Positions 35,448-43,014 are shown, counted from the first letter of the stretch. The stretch: 58,317 bases of DNA from an uncultured Psychroserpens sp. (GCA_947489585.1 CANLEE010000014.1:1-58317); one strand, 5' to 3'. Notes: generated by a model from the sequence alone, not told the origin. Made by a program: numbers and translations.

Positions 35448-36650
35448 ATGGGATTAAAAAGCCTATTATTTCTTTTTTTAATGTTATGTATGGGACACCT
35501 TTGCATCTATGCACAAGACGATGTCGAAGACAGACACATAGGCGCATTGATTTACAGTGAAAAGAATACTCAAAAAGTCATTGAACTTGGACAACAAATT
35601 GAAGCCTCAATTCATGACAGTGATTCAGAGGCCTATATTTCAAAATTAAATAAAGATCAGTTTTTTAATCGTCTTCTAAGTAATTATCCTGCAATTGATC
35701 GGGAAGACAGCTTTATTAAAGGGTTTCTCATTGGTATGAGGCTCGCATTAAAATCGTTTCCTGATGAAATCATTACAGAAGTTGAAAATGGTGCCTACTA
35801 TGATTTTATTAACTATCGCTATGATACTGAAGCGCAAACTTATTATATCTTATTTAGATTGTATTCTTCAGAAACTGGCATGAATTATCATGACTACAGA
35901 ATTCATAACGCTAATGACGAGATTCAATTTTCTGATATGTATGTGTATTTATCAGGCGAGCATTTTGCAAGTTCATTGGGTAGAATGATGAGTTATACAA
36001 TCCCAGAAAAGACATTAGGAACCAGTAAAATTGAATCAAACAACGAATCTAAAGATCTGTTTAAAGCCATTATGTATAATAAAAATGGTGACTATGAAAA
36101 AGCGTACGGCCTTATAGATGGTTTAAAATCAGAACTTTCTAAAGAAAAATTCCTTCTCATAATTAAGGCATTAATTGCAAGTCAAATAGATGAAACAAAA
36201 TATTTAAAATCGCTTGAAGACTTGATTACCACATTTCCAGATGACCAAACCATAGCTCTCAACAAAATAGATTATCACCTCTATAAAGAAGAGTATTTTG
36301 AGGCCATTCAAGTTATTAATCAATTACAAAACGAAACCGAAGACGACTTCTTAAATTTTATGAAGGCTGCGGTTGCCTTTGAGGATGCAAACTATGACCT
36401 AGCACTCAACTTATATGGTTATACTATTGAGAATTATCCCGATTTTTTTGAGGGGCAAGCTGGTTACTTGAATACTTTAGTCATGATGAAAAATTATACT
36501 AATGCTACAAAGTATCTAGATACGTTGCTAGCTGAAGGTTACGATAAACAATCACTTATAGACTATATTGAAGAGGAAGATGACTATGGTGAAAATATTC
36601 TTGATCAATTTATCCTTACTGAAAACTATAAAACCTGGAAAACTAAATAA
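35448..36650 (+). CDS. Secreted tetratricopeptide-like protein of unknown function
   Basis: 400 residues with a signal peptide (about 1-22, CIYAQ). Residues about 25-190 form an uncharacterised domain with paired acidic and aromatic residues. Residues about 200-390 are helical and repeat-like (FKAIMYNKNGDYEKAYGLID, FEDANYDLALNLYGYTIENYP, key run YDLALNLYGYTIENYPDF), consistent with TPR units. It is probably periplasmic or outer-membrane associated. The sirtuin gene starts 8 bases after its stop, suggesting co-transcription. No specific function can be assigned. Confidence 0.75.
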   Translation: MGLKSLLFLFLMLCMGHLCIYAQDDVEDRHIGALIYSEKNTQKVIELGQQIEASIHDSDSEAYISKLNKDQFFNRLLSNYPAIDREDSFIKGFLIGMRLALKSFPDEIITEVENGAYYDFINYRYDTEAQTYYILFRLYSSETGMNYHDYRIHNANDEIQFSDMYVYLSGEHFASSLGRMMSYTIPEKTLGTSKIESNNESKDLFKAIMYNKNGDYEKAYGLIDGLKSELSKEKFLLIIKALIASQIDETKYLKSLEDLITTFPDDQTIALNKIDYHLYKEEYFEAIQVINQLQNETEDDFLNFMKAAVAFEDANYDLALNLYGYTIENYPDFFEGQAGYLNTLVMMKNYTNATKYLDTLLAEGYDKQSLIDYIEEEDDYGENILDQFILTENYKTWKTK

Positions 36651-36658
36651 AATTAATC

Positions 36659-37330
36659 ATGAAACATCTTGTCGTTTTAACTGGAGCAGGAATGAGTGCC
36701 GAAAGTGGCATCAAAACGTTTAGAGATGCTGATGGACTCTGGGAAGGTCATGATGTTATGGAAGTTGCTACACCACAAGGCTTTGCAAAAAATCCAGAAC
36801 TTGTTTTAGAGTTTTACAACCAGCGTCGTGAACAACTACATGATGTAAAACCTAATAGCGCACATTTTGATTTAGTAGCCTTAGAAAACGACTACAAAGT
36901 CACAATCATTACCCAAAATGTTGATGATTTACATGAGCGTGCAGGAAGCAGTAATGTAATTCATCTACATGGTGAATTATTAAAAGTGAGAAGTACAAAA
37001 AATATAAGCGATGTTAAACCATGGACTACTGATTTAAACTTAGGCGACTTATGTGATGCTGGTCATCAACTAAGGCCTCATATCGTTTGGTTTGGTGAAG
37101 ATGTTCCTATGATGGAAAAGGCAATAGAAATTTGTGAAACTGCAGATGTTTTACTAATTATTGGCACCTCTATGCAAGTCTATCCAGCCGCTGGTTTGAT
37201 GAATTATGTACCGCACAACATATCTATTTATTTTATAGACCCAAAACCTGCTATTGAAAATCAAAAAAATTTGACTATAATTTCTGAAACAGCAACAGCT
37301 GGAATGAAAAGCCTTAAAACATTATTGTGA
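36659..37330 (+). CDS. NAD-dependent protein deacylase (sirtuin) lacking zinc-binding cysteines
   Basis: 223 residues. NAD-binding GAGMSAESG (9-17), FRDADGLW (21-28), QNVDDLHERAG (86-96) and catalytic His104 (HLHGE) are intact. Y53 and R56 (FYNQRR) match the YxxR motif of SIRT5/CobB-type desuccinylases, so removal of acidic acyl groups from lysine is plausible. Where relatives have a four-cysteine zinc ribbon, this protein has a short loop (VRSTKNISDVKPWTTDLNLGDLC, described by VRSTKN and LGDLC) with a single cysteine. The stop is followed by a palindromic A/T-rich stretch. Confidence 0.9.
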   Translation: MKHLVVLTGAGMSAESGIKTFRDADGLWEGHDVMEVATPQGFAKNPELVLEFYNQRREQLHDVKPNSAHFDLVALENDYKVTIITQNVDDLHERAGSSNVIHLHGELLKVRSTKNISDVKPWTTDLNLGDLCDAGHQLRPHIVWFGEDVPMMEKAIEICETADVLLIIGTSMQVYPAAGLMNYVPHNISIYFIDPKPAIENQKNLTIISETATAGMKSLKTLL

Positions 37331-37368
37331 TAATATTGATAATTATCAACACCAGATAAAAAGCAAAA

Positions 37369-37569
37369 CTAATCATTTTCTGAAAGTTTAAAAAAGTCAT
37401 TCACCGGCTTTCTAAAAATTTCAGAAAGCTTAAGTGCCAAAACAGTTGAAGGCACATATCTATTGGCTTCAATAGAATTTATCGTTTGGCGCGACACACC
37501 AATTTTTTTGGCTAAATCATCTTGAGTTATATTCAAGATAGCACGTTCTACTTTTATCGTATTTTCCAT
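37369..37569 (-). CDS. Small XRE-family (Cro/CI-type) helix-turn-helix regulator
   Basis: 66 residues from the ATG at 37567-37569 (MENTIKVERAILNITQDD). The helix-turn-helix is clear: DLAKKIGVSRQTINSIEANRY, with recognition helix SRQTINSIE. The C-terminal part (FRKPVNDFF) is typical of the short single-domain repressors of this type, which are often encoded with a membrane protein. The ATG overlaps the stop of the upstream membrane protein gene by one base (TAATG), so expression is coupled. Probable target: its own promoter, which carries an 18-bp palindrome (38043-38060). Confidence 0.92.
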   Translation of the reverse strand: MENTIKVERAILNITQDDLAKKIGVSRQTINSIEANRYVPSTVLALKLSEIFRKPVNDFFKLSEND

Positions 37570-38018
37570 TATCGCATACGCTTTAAAGCATGAAAACACA
37601 TAAGCTGTACCATAAGCATAAATAACAACAGTTGAAAGTCACCTATATCATGAAATGCTTCACCTTCTGGTTTCATTGCATTAGACACACCATACTCAAC
37701 ATATGGCATAATTAAAGCATAAATAACACCAACCACGAATGCATAGGTGTAAGATTGCATTCTTAATTTCACGACCATCTCATCTTCATCTTTGTCTCTA
37801 GAAACTGACATAAATAACATGCCAACAAGTAGTGTTTTTTGTAGTATCAACTTTAACCACTCTGTATCTCCTTCCATAGCAAATGCACGAACAAACATTA
37901 GTACTATTGATAAGCCTGCTACTAGTATTCCTATCGTATAAAAGTAATGTGGTAATCTAAAGTTAATAAGTTTTTCTAGGCCTTTTCTTTCGCATTCTAT
38001 ATAATTCTGTTTTCCCAT
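37569..38018 (-). CDS. Four-helix membrane protein coupled to the XRE regulator
   Basis: 149 residues from the ATG at 38016-38018 (MGKQNYIECERKG); the frame reaches a TTG three codons upstream. About four transmembrane segments (near 25-45, 60-77, 90-110, 127-145). The acidic loop RDKDEDEMVVKLRMQSY faces one side. Such proteins are commonly paired with a small XRE regulator in Bacteroidota and Firmicutes and may hold or sense for it; this is inference. It is the first gene of a two-gene operon and starts 143 bases from the divergent gene at 38161. Confidence 0.8.
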   Translation of the reverse strand: MGKQNYIECERKGLEKLINFRLPHYFYTIGILVAGLSIVLMFVRAFAMEGDTEWLKLILQKTLLVGMLFMSVSRDKDEDEMVVKLRMQSYTYAFVVGVIYALIMPYVEYGVSNAMKPEGEAFHDIGDFQLLLFMLMVQLMCFHALKRMR

Positions 38019-38042
38019 AATTGACAAATAAATTTTATATTA

Positions 38043-38060
38043 AGTAAAAATATTTTTACT
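38043..38060. promoter_or_regulatory. Perfect 18-bp palindrome, candidate operator
   Basis: AGTAAAAATATTTTTACT reads the same on both strands. It lies 6 bases past the -7 box of the minus-strand operon (38067-38074), at its predicted transcription start, and 25 bases before the -33 element of the divergent gene. A direct repeat TGACAAATA flanks it (38022-38030 and 38065-38073). Confidence 0.55.
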
Positions 38061-38066
38061 ATATGA

Positions 38067-38097
38067 CAAATATACTTTACATTTTTGATTTACACAA
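38067..38097 (-). promoter_or_regulatory. Promoter of the membrane protein-XRE operon
   Basis: On the minus strand, TTG (38095-38097), 20 bases, then a consensus TATATTTG (38067-38074). Confidence 0.65.
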
Positions 38098-38115
38098 ATA
38101 AATGTGATAATTTTG
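38085..38115 (+). promoter_or_regulatory. Promoter of the SUMF1-like gene
   Basis: TTG (38085-38087), 20 bases, then a consensus TAATTTTG (38108-38115). Its -33 region overlaps the divergent minus-strand promoter. Confidence 0.65.
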
Positions 38116-38160
38116 AAAAATAACTGAACTTTGATATTCAATTTTATAAAAAGCCCCTAA

Positions 38161-38922
38161 ATGAAAAAACTGTTTACTTTACTGCTAATAGCTTTTATGT
38201 ATTTTAATATGTATTCGCAGAATACGACCTTAAAGACTACTTCTCCTCCTGGTACCATTCAATTAAATGACAGTGTATATATTGACAAAACACCAGTAAC
38301 TAATATCATGTATAATGAGTTTGAAAAAAGCGTCATCACGTCATGGAGTTTAAAATCTCATAACGCTATACTTAAACTTCCAAACTATGGTATTAATCTT
38401 GCGTCAATAAACAAAACCTTATTTTATCCAGAAGAAAGCGTTTTACTATATGAGAAAATCAAACATAAAGATGACAGTTCTATAACTAAAAAAGTTACTT
38501 CAGAATACTATTTCAATTACCCACGTTATTCTTATAACCCAATGTTATATATTTCAAAAGAGCAAGCTGAACTTTTTTGTAAATGGAGAACAGACATGGT
38601 TTCATTGCTTTGGGCTTCTAAATCAAAAACATTAGAAGAACGAAGTAAATTTCCAAATAAAATCCTTTACAGACTTCCTACTGAAAAAGAACTAGAAGCC
38701 GCCATTATATTTTTCAAAAACCAAAATCTGTTTCATAATGCTGAAAACAACACTCCAATTACAATGGGAGTAAGAAACCCAGAAGAAAAATTTTACCAAC
38801 AAAACCTTTCAGAATTCACATTAGATGAAGTTATTTATGGTGATAATTGGATGAAGAAAACTCCTAATGGAGAAAAAAACAATTATACAACATTCAGATG
38901 TGTTTGTGAGGTTATTGAATGA
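38161..38922 (+). CDS. Secreted SUMF1/FGE-like domain protein
   Basis: 253 residues with a signal peptide (about 1-19, MYSQ). The formylglycine-generating-enzyme-like fold is suggested by PGTIQLNDSVYIDKTPVTN, YNPMLYISKEQAELFCKWR, YRLPTEKELEAA and a final FRCVCEV, matching the FGE patterns for 'pVt...y..F', 'a..yc.W' and 'RLPTEaEWE'. The C-terminal region is shorter than in full FGE, and the copper-binding cysteine pair of true FGEs is not evident. A noncatalytic, GldJ/GldK-like structural role is therefore as likely as an enzyme. It has its own promoter and terminator. Confidence 0.75.
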   Translation: MKKLFTLLLIAFMYFNMYSQNTTLKTTSPPGTIQLNDSVYIDKTPVTNIMYNEFEKSVITSWSLKSHNAILKLPNYGINLASINKTLFYPEESVLLYEKIKHKDDSSITKKVTSEYYFNYPRYSYNPMLYISKEQAELFCKWRTDMVSLLWASKSKTLEERSKFPNKILYRLPTEKELEAAIIFFKNQNLFHNAENNTPITMGVRNPEEKFYQQNLSEFTLDEVIYGDNWMKKTPNGEKNNYTTFRCVCEVIE

Positions 38923-38961
38923 ATACATCATTTTATCATATAAAAGAATTTATATAATAAT

Positions 38962-38993
38962 AAAATCCTGTCTGAATACACAGACAGGATTTT
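38962..38993 (+). terminator. Terminator after the SUMF1-like gene
   Basis: A 13-bp stem AAAATCCTGTCTG/CAGACAGGATTTT with loop AATACA. No long T-run follows beyond the TTTT of the stem. It ends the plus-strand gene at 38922. Confidence 0.8.
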
Positions 38994-39143
38994 ACCCCTA
39001 ACTAAACTAAATTTTAAATCTTAACGCGTCCGCTTAACTACAACATTAAGATTACCTACTTATGATTAAGAAACTATTATTAGTTTCCATCTATAATATA
39101 TACGAGTGATTTATTAATTTGGATGACGAACTTTAAAAAAAAA

Positions 39144-39917
39144 TTATATTTTTTTTGCTTCTTCCCAAAAAACGTCCATTTCCCTTAATGTCATCTCAGA
39201 TAAAGGCTTTTCTAAATCTTTAGATTTTTGCTCTAAATATTGAAAACGCTTTATAAATTTTTTATTAGTACGCTCTAATGCACTTTCAGGATCTACTTTT
39301 AAAAAACGAGCGTAGTTAATCATTGAAAATAAGACGTCCCCAAACTCGCTTTCAATTTTATCTTGATTACCAATAGTAATTTCATCTTGTAATTCTTTTA
39401 ACTCCTCCTCTACTTTTTCAAATACTTGCTCAGGTTGTTCCCAATCAAATCCTACACCAGCAACTTTATCTTGAATGCGATTAGCCTTTACCATAGCTGG
39501 CAAGCTTTTAGGGACACCTTCTAAAACACTCTTCTTTCCTTCTTTGAGTTTTAATTGCTCCCAATTGCGTTTCACATCGTCTTCATCATTAACAGTTACA
39601 TTTCCGTAGATATGTGGATGACGATCAATGAGTTTATCACAAATACTATTACAAACATCAGCGATATCAAAAGCATTTGCTTCACTTCCTATTTTTGAAT
39701 AAAATACAATATGAAGTAAGACATCTCCTAACTCTTTCTTAACTTCATCGAGATCATTATCTAAAATAGCGTCGCCTAGTTCATAAACTTCTTCGATGGT
39801 TAAATGACGAAGTGTTTGAAGGGTTTGCTTTTTATCCCATGGGCATTGCTCACGTAGTTCATCCATAATGATGAGTAAGCGCTCAAAAGCCTTTAATTGC
39901 TGAATTTTATCAGTCAT
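39144..39917 (-). CDS. mazG: Nucleoside triphosphate pyrophosphohydrolase
   Basis: 257 residues, close to E. coli MazG. The tandem MazG domains are visible with their metal-binding helices: WDKKQTLQTLRHLTIEEVYELGDAI plus ELGDVLLHIVFYSKI in the first half, and VEEELKELQDE with ESEFGDVLFSMINYAR in the second (key runs EEVYELGDA and FGDVLFSMIN). It hydrolyses NTPs and, in some species, lowers (p)ppGpp under starvation. A -7-like TATTTTTG lies at 39935-39942. Confidence 0.95.
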   Translation of the reverse strand: MTDKIQQLKAFERLLIIMDELREQCPWDKKQTLQTLRHLTIEEVYELGDAILDNDLDEVKKELGDVLLHIVFYSKIGSEANAFDIADVCNSICDKLIDRHPHIYGNVTVNDEDDVKRNWEQLKLKEGKKSVLEGVPKSLPAMVKANRIQDKVAGVGFDWEQPEQVFEKVEEELKELQDEITIGNQDKIESEFGDVLFSMINYARFLKVDPESALERTNKKFIKRFQYLEQKSKDLEKPLSEMTLREMDVFWEEAKKI

Positions 39918-40004
39918 AATTTGAATTTAAAATTCAAAAATACAACGCTTTCACTCAGATAGGAATTCTAAATGCAACTTAATATGAACAATCTATTAAC
40001 GAAC

Positions 40005-40430
40005 CTATTCTTCTTCGTCTGCAGTAACTTCTACGCCCTCTTCTAAGGCATCTAGCATATCATGTTTTTGAAGTAAATTGTACCATTGTACAATTTTTTT
40101 GATATCACTAGCGTACACACGATCTTCATCATAATCTGGCAAGATTTCAAAGAAATATTCTTCTAAAGTATCTTTAGAATCTTTATGACTAATTGAAGTT
40201 TGTTGTGCATTTTCCTTATCTCTAATCTTTTTAAACACTTCTTTTAATGGCAGTTCTTCTGTTAAAGTATACACTGCAATTTCACTCAATACACTAATAT
40301 TATTGTGAATGCTAACCGATACTTTTTTTTGATCGATTAGAGATTGAGCAATAAATCCGCTACGTGTTTGTGCTACGATTTCGTATAATCCTGGTTTTCC
40401 TGAAATGGAAAGTATTTTATCTAAACTCAT
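40005..40430 (-). CDS. DUF5606 family protein
   Basis: 141 residues, soluble, acidic at the C-terminus. The N-terminal part (LDKILSISGKPGLYEIVAQTRSGFIAQSL) is a conserved small beta-rich domain of Bacteroidota known as DUF5606. It lies 15 bases after def on the same strand and is likely co-transcribed with it. In related genomes it is usually kept next to def, which suggests a link with translation or peptide maturation, but function is unknown. Confidence 0.88.
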   Translation of the reverse strand: MSLDKILSISGKPGLYEIVAQTRSGFIAQSLIDQKKVSVSIHNNISVLSEIAVYTLTEELPLKEVFKKIRDKENAQQTSISHKDSKDTLEEYFFEILPDYDEDRVYASDIKKIVQWYNLLQKHDMLDALEEGVEVTADEEE

Positions 40431-40445
40431 ATTATTTTTTCAGTA

Positions 40446-41036
40446 TTAACGCTTCTTTTTCATTAATGGGAAACGCATTCTGTAATCTACTTTTATTTTT
40501 CCTTTGGAAATATTAGCCAACTTTCCTTTAATTAAACGTTTTTTTAACGATGATAGTTTATCGGTAAATAAAACGCCTTCAATATGATCATATTCATGCT
40601 GAACCACTCTAGCAATTAAACCATCAAAAACTTCGGTATGTGTTTTAAAATCTTCGTCTTGATATTTAATAGTAACTTTTGGTTGCCTAAATACATCTTC
40701 TCTCACATCTGGAATACTTAAACAGCCTTCATTAAAAGCCCATTCGTCTCCTTCTTCATCTAAAATTTCAGCATTAATAAATACACGCTGGAAGTTTTTA
40801 AGTTGCTCTTGTTCTTCTTCTGTATATACATCATCCTCTGCAAAAGGTTCGGTATCTACTAAAAATATTCTAATAGGCAAACCAATTTGTGGTGCAGCTA
40901 ATCCAACACCATAAGCACCATGCATGGTTTCTTTCATATTCTCAATAAGTGTATTAAGATTAGGATAGTCTTTTGTGATAGGCTCAGCTTTTTTTCTTAA
41001 AACTGGATCACCATAAGCAACAATTGGTAATATCAT
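40446..41036 (-). CDS. def: Peptide deformylase
   Basis: 196 residues. The three active-site motifs are GVGLAAPQIG (43-52), EGCLSIP (103-109) and QHEYDH (146-151), which supply the metal ligands and the catalytic glutamate. A Glu-rich insertion (about 67-82) between motifs 1 and 2 is common in Bacteroidota enzymes. It removes the formyl group from nascent proteins. A -7-like TATTTTTG lies at 41057-41064. DUF5606 follows in the same operon. Confidence 0.97.
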   Translation of the reverse strand: MILPIVAYGDPVLRKKAEPITKDYPNLNTLIENMKETMHGAYGVGLAAPQIGLPIRIFLVDTEPFAEDDVYTEEEQEQLKNFQRVFINAEILDEEGDEWAFNEGCLSIPDVREDVFRQPKVTIKYQDEDFKTHTEVFDGLIARVVQHEYDHIEGVLFTDKLSSLKKRLIKGKLANISKGKIKVDYRMRFPLMKKKR

Positions 41037-41101
41037 TGTATTATAATTTTCGGGTGCAAAAATACGATTCTTATTATTATTTGAGAACTTTTATGATGGA
41101 T

Positions 41102-41515
41102 TTAAGAAGGATTATACAAATAACTTTGCAGAATAATCGTTGCACTAATTTCGTCAACCAAAGCTTTATCCTGACGCTGCTTTTTTTTGAGACCACTATC
41201 AATCATTGTTTGAAATGCCATCTTTGAAGTAAAACGCTCATCTATTCTTTTCACTGGAATAGCTGGAAACTCTTTTGTAAGTGTTTTTAAAAACTTAGCA
41301 ATAGAATCTTCACTTTCAGAGGCTTCATAATTCATTTGCTTAGGTTCACCGACGACAAATAATTCGACTTTTTCTTTTGAAATATAGTGTTTCAAAAACG
41401 ACATTAATTCATTAGTAGCAACAGTCGTTAAACCAGATGCTATAATTTGCAACTCATCAGTAACTGCTATTCCTGTACGTTTAGTGCCGTAGTCTAAAGC
41501 TAAAATTCTTGCCAT
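41102..41515 (-). CDS. ruvX: Putative pre-16S rRNA nuclease / Holliday junction resolvase-like protein
   Basis: 137 residues, the usual length of YqgF/RuvX. It has an RNase H-like fold with the acidic residues in ILALDYGTKRTG (N-terminal Asp), DERFTSKMA and DEISATIILQSYL. Members process the 5' end of 16S rRNA or act on DNA junctions. The predicted promoter ends 4 bases before the ATG, so the mRNA may be leaderless. The def gene follows 65 bases downstream on the same strand. Confidence 0.95.
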   Translation of the reverse strand: MARILALDYGTKRTGIAVTDELQIIASGLTTVATNELMSFLKHYISKEKVELFVVGEPKQMNYEASESEDSIAKFLKTLTKEFPAIPVKRIDERFTSKMAFQTMIDSGLKKKQRQDKALVDEISATIILQSYLYNPS

Positions 41516-41519
41516 TTTA

Positions 41520-41550
41520 CAAAGTTAATCTTAATAATGTCGTTTATCAA
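41520..41550 (-). promoter_or_regulatory. Promoter of ruvX (predicted leaderless transcript)
   Basis: On the minus strand, TTG (41548-41550), 20 bases, then a consensus TAACTTTG (41520-41527), only 4 bases before the ruvX ATG. Confidence 0.65.
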
Positions 41551-41562
41551 TCTTAATGCCAT

Positions 41563-41596
41563 AAAAAAACTCTTCTTTGTAGGTCAAAGAAGAGTT
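41563..41596 (-). terminator. Terminator-like hairpin H1 with no obvious upstream gene
   Basis: A perfect 12-bp stem AACTCTTCTTTG/CAAAGAAGAGTT (41568-41579 with 41585-41596) with loop TAGGT. A run of seven T's follows on the minus strand only, so it points in the minus direction. No minus-strand gene lies between it and dapD. Confidence 0.75.
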
Positions 41597-41708
41597 CTAA
41601 AATAATCAACTATTAATTAAATCCATAAACCGTTCACCCTCTACCTTAAACAGTTCATGTTATACTATATAAGACACGAGCTATTTTAAAAAGTCACATA
41701 TTTAATAA

Positions 41709-41745
41709 AAAAAACAAAAACCTTTCTTGGGACGAAGAAAGGTTT
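41709..41745 (-). terminator. Terminator-like hairpin H2
   Basis: An 11-bp stem AAACCTTTCTT/AAGAAAGGTTT (41718-41728 with 41735-41745) with loop GGGACG. On the minus strand it is followed by a long T-rich run (TTTTTGTTTTTTTT). Confidence 0.72.
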
Positions 41746-41852
41746 AGTATTGCTATTGTATAAAAGGGTATATAAGGCTGTCGCTATTATCAACTAACTC
41801 TCAACTATTTAGACACATCTTTTTTAGATAAGTCACATTAAATTTCTATATA

Positions 41853-41884
41853 GAAAACCCTCCTAAGGGAGAAGGAGGGCTTTC
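41853..41884 (-). terminator. Terminator-like hairpin H3
   Basis: CCCTCC (41858-41863) pairs with GGAGGG (41874-41879), extended by GAAA/TTTC. TTTTC follows on the minus strand. Confidence 0.6.
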
Positions 41885-42045
41885 ACAAAAATTAGCTATT
41901 AATTATTAAAGCTTCAAACATAATTTTTAGGGAAAATGTCTGAATAATAATAATTCACATTAATTAAGACACATCATTTTTTGATAGGTCACATATATTT
42001 TATTTTTTTTACTAATTAAGTGTTTATTCAAAACAATTATACGTT

Positions 42046-42053
42046 TATCTTTG
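42046..42053 (+). promoter_or_regulatory. -7 element of dapD
   Basis: A consensus TATCTTTG lies 24 bases before the dapD ATG; no TTG lies at the usual distance. Confidence 0.45.
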
Positions 42054-42077
42054 TACCAATAGCTGATAAAAATAAAA

Positions 42078-42893
42078 ATGAAACAACTCCAACAACAGAT
42101 AGAAAATGCATGGAACAATCGTTCCTTATTATCAAATCAAGACACAATAGATAGTATACGACGTGTTATCAATTTACTAGATGAAGGCACTTTAAGAGTC
42201 GCTGAACCAACTAATGATGGATGGCAAGTAAATGAATGGGTAAAAAAAGCAGTTGTATTATATTTTCCAATTCAAAAAATGGAAACACTCGAAGCTGGTA
42301 TTTTTGAATATCATGATAAAATTCCATTAAAGCGTGATTATGAAAAAAAAGGAATCCGTGTGGTACCAAACGCAGTTGCTCGTCATGGTGCCTATATTTC
42401 TCCAGGCACTATTTTAATGCCTAGTTATGTAAATATTGGAGCTTATGTTGATGAAGGCACAATGGTAGATACTTGGGCTACAGTTGGAAGTTGTGCTCAA
42501 ATCGGAAAGAATGTACATCTCTCTGGAGGTGTTGGCATTGGTGGTGTTTTAGAACCTTTACAAGCAGCTCCTGTTATTATCGAAGATGGTGCCTTTATTG
42601 GATCGCGGTGTATCGTGGTTGAAGGTGTTCGCGTAGAAAAAGAAGCCGTTTTAGGTGCTAATGTTGTATTAACAATGAGTACTAAAATTATTGATGTTAC
42701 AGGAGATGAACCAATAGAAATGAAAGGTAGAGTTCCAGAACGTTCAGTTGTAATTCCTGGAAGCTATACAAAAAAATTCCCTGCAGGAGAATACAATGTC
42801 CCTTGTGCTTTAATTATTGGTAAACGTAAAGAAAGTACAAACAAAAAGACATCGCTTAATGATGCCTTGCGCGAATATGATGTAGCGGTTTAA
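42078..42893 (+). CDS. dapD: Tetrahydrodipicolinate N-succinyltransferase
   Basis: 271 residues, matching DapD. The enzyme succinylates tetrahydrodipicolinate in lysine and meso-diaminopimelate synthesis, so it also feeds peptidoglycan. The C-terminal left-handed beta-helix built of hexapeptide repeats is evident (LMPSYVNIGAYVDEGTMVDTWATVGSCAQIG, key runs IGAYVDEGTMVDTW and GAFIGSRCIVVEGV). N-terminal residues 1-60 form the helical domain. It stands alone after the repeat-rich gap. Confidence 0.97.
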   Translation: MKQLQQQIENAWNNRSLLSNQDTIDSIRRVINLLDEGTLRVAEPTNDGWQVNEWVKKAVVLYFPIQKMETLEAGIFEYHDKIPLKRDYEKKGIRVVPNAVARHGAYISPGTILMPSYVNIGAYVDEGTMVDTWATVGSCAQIGKNVHLSGGVGIGGVLEPLQAAPVIIEDGAFIGSRCIVVEGVRVEKEAVLGANVVLTMSTKIIDVTGDEPIEMKGRVPERSVVIPGSYTKKFPAGEYNVPCALIIGKRKESTNKKTSLNDALREYDVAV

Positions 42894-42894
42894 A

Positions 42895-43014
42895 GCATCA
42901 ACAAATGAGTGGCAAAAATTTGATTTTGTCACCGAAACACATGGCAATTATATTGAAGTAGATCCCAATATAATTACTAATAACAAATCAAAGTTTGAAA
43001 ACCCATTTTTCTGA
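42895..43014 (+). pseudogene. Possible start-less gene remnant
   Basis: Forty codons are open up to a TGA at 43012-43014, with a protein-like composition (NEWQKFDFVTETHG, YIEVDPNIITNN, KFENPFF) but no start codon. It begins just after the dapD stop in another frame. It could be a chance open frame or the tail of a decayed gene; no family was recognised. Confidence 0.2.

Larger units (their letters stand above)
41671..41994. repeat. Three copies of a 28-base motif in the ruvX-dapD gap
   Basis: Three 28-base copies at 41672-41699, 41811-41838 and 41967-41994 share AGACAC at the start and GTCACAT at the end, with a T-rich centre that can form a GAC/GTC hairpin. Starts are spaced 139 and 156 bases apart. 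Read on the minus strand each is TGTGAC, 14 bases, then TGTGTC (CGTGTC in the first copy). The first and second copies lie 16-20 bases before a hairpin. The rest of the 41516-42077 gap has no gene. Confidence 0.6.

Noticed and set aside
37336..37349. 14-bp palindrome TTGATAATTATCAA as a terminator
   Set aside because: It is A/T-only, has no loop or T-run, and lies between convergent genes; too weak to call.
41671..41994. CRISPR array in the ruvX-dapD gap
   Set aside because: Only three 28-base copies with variable centres, unequal spacing (139 and 156 bases) and hairpins between them; no cas genes are nearby.
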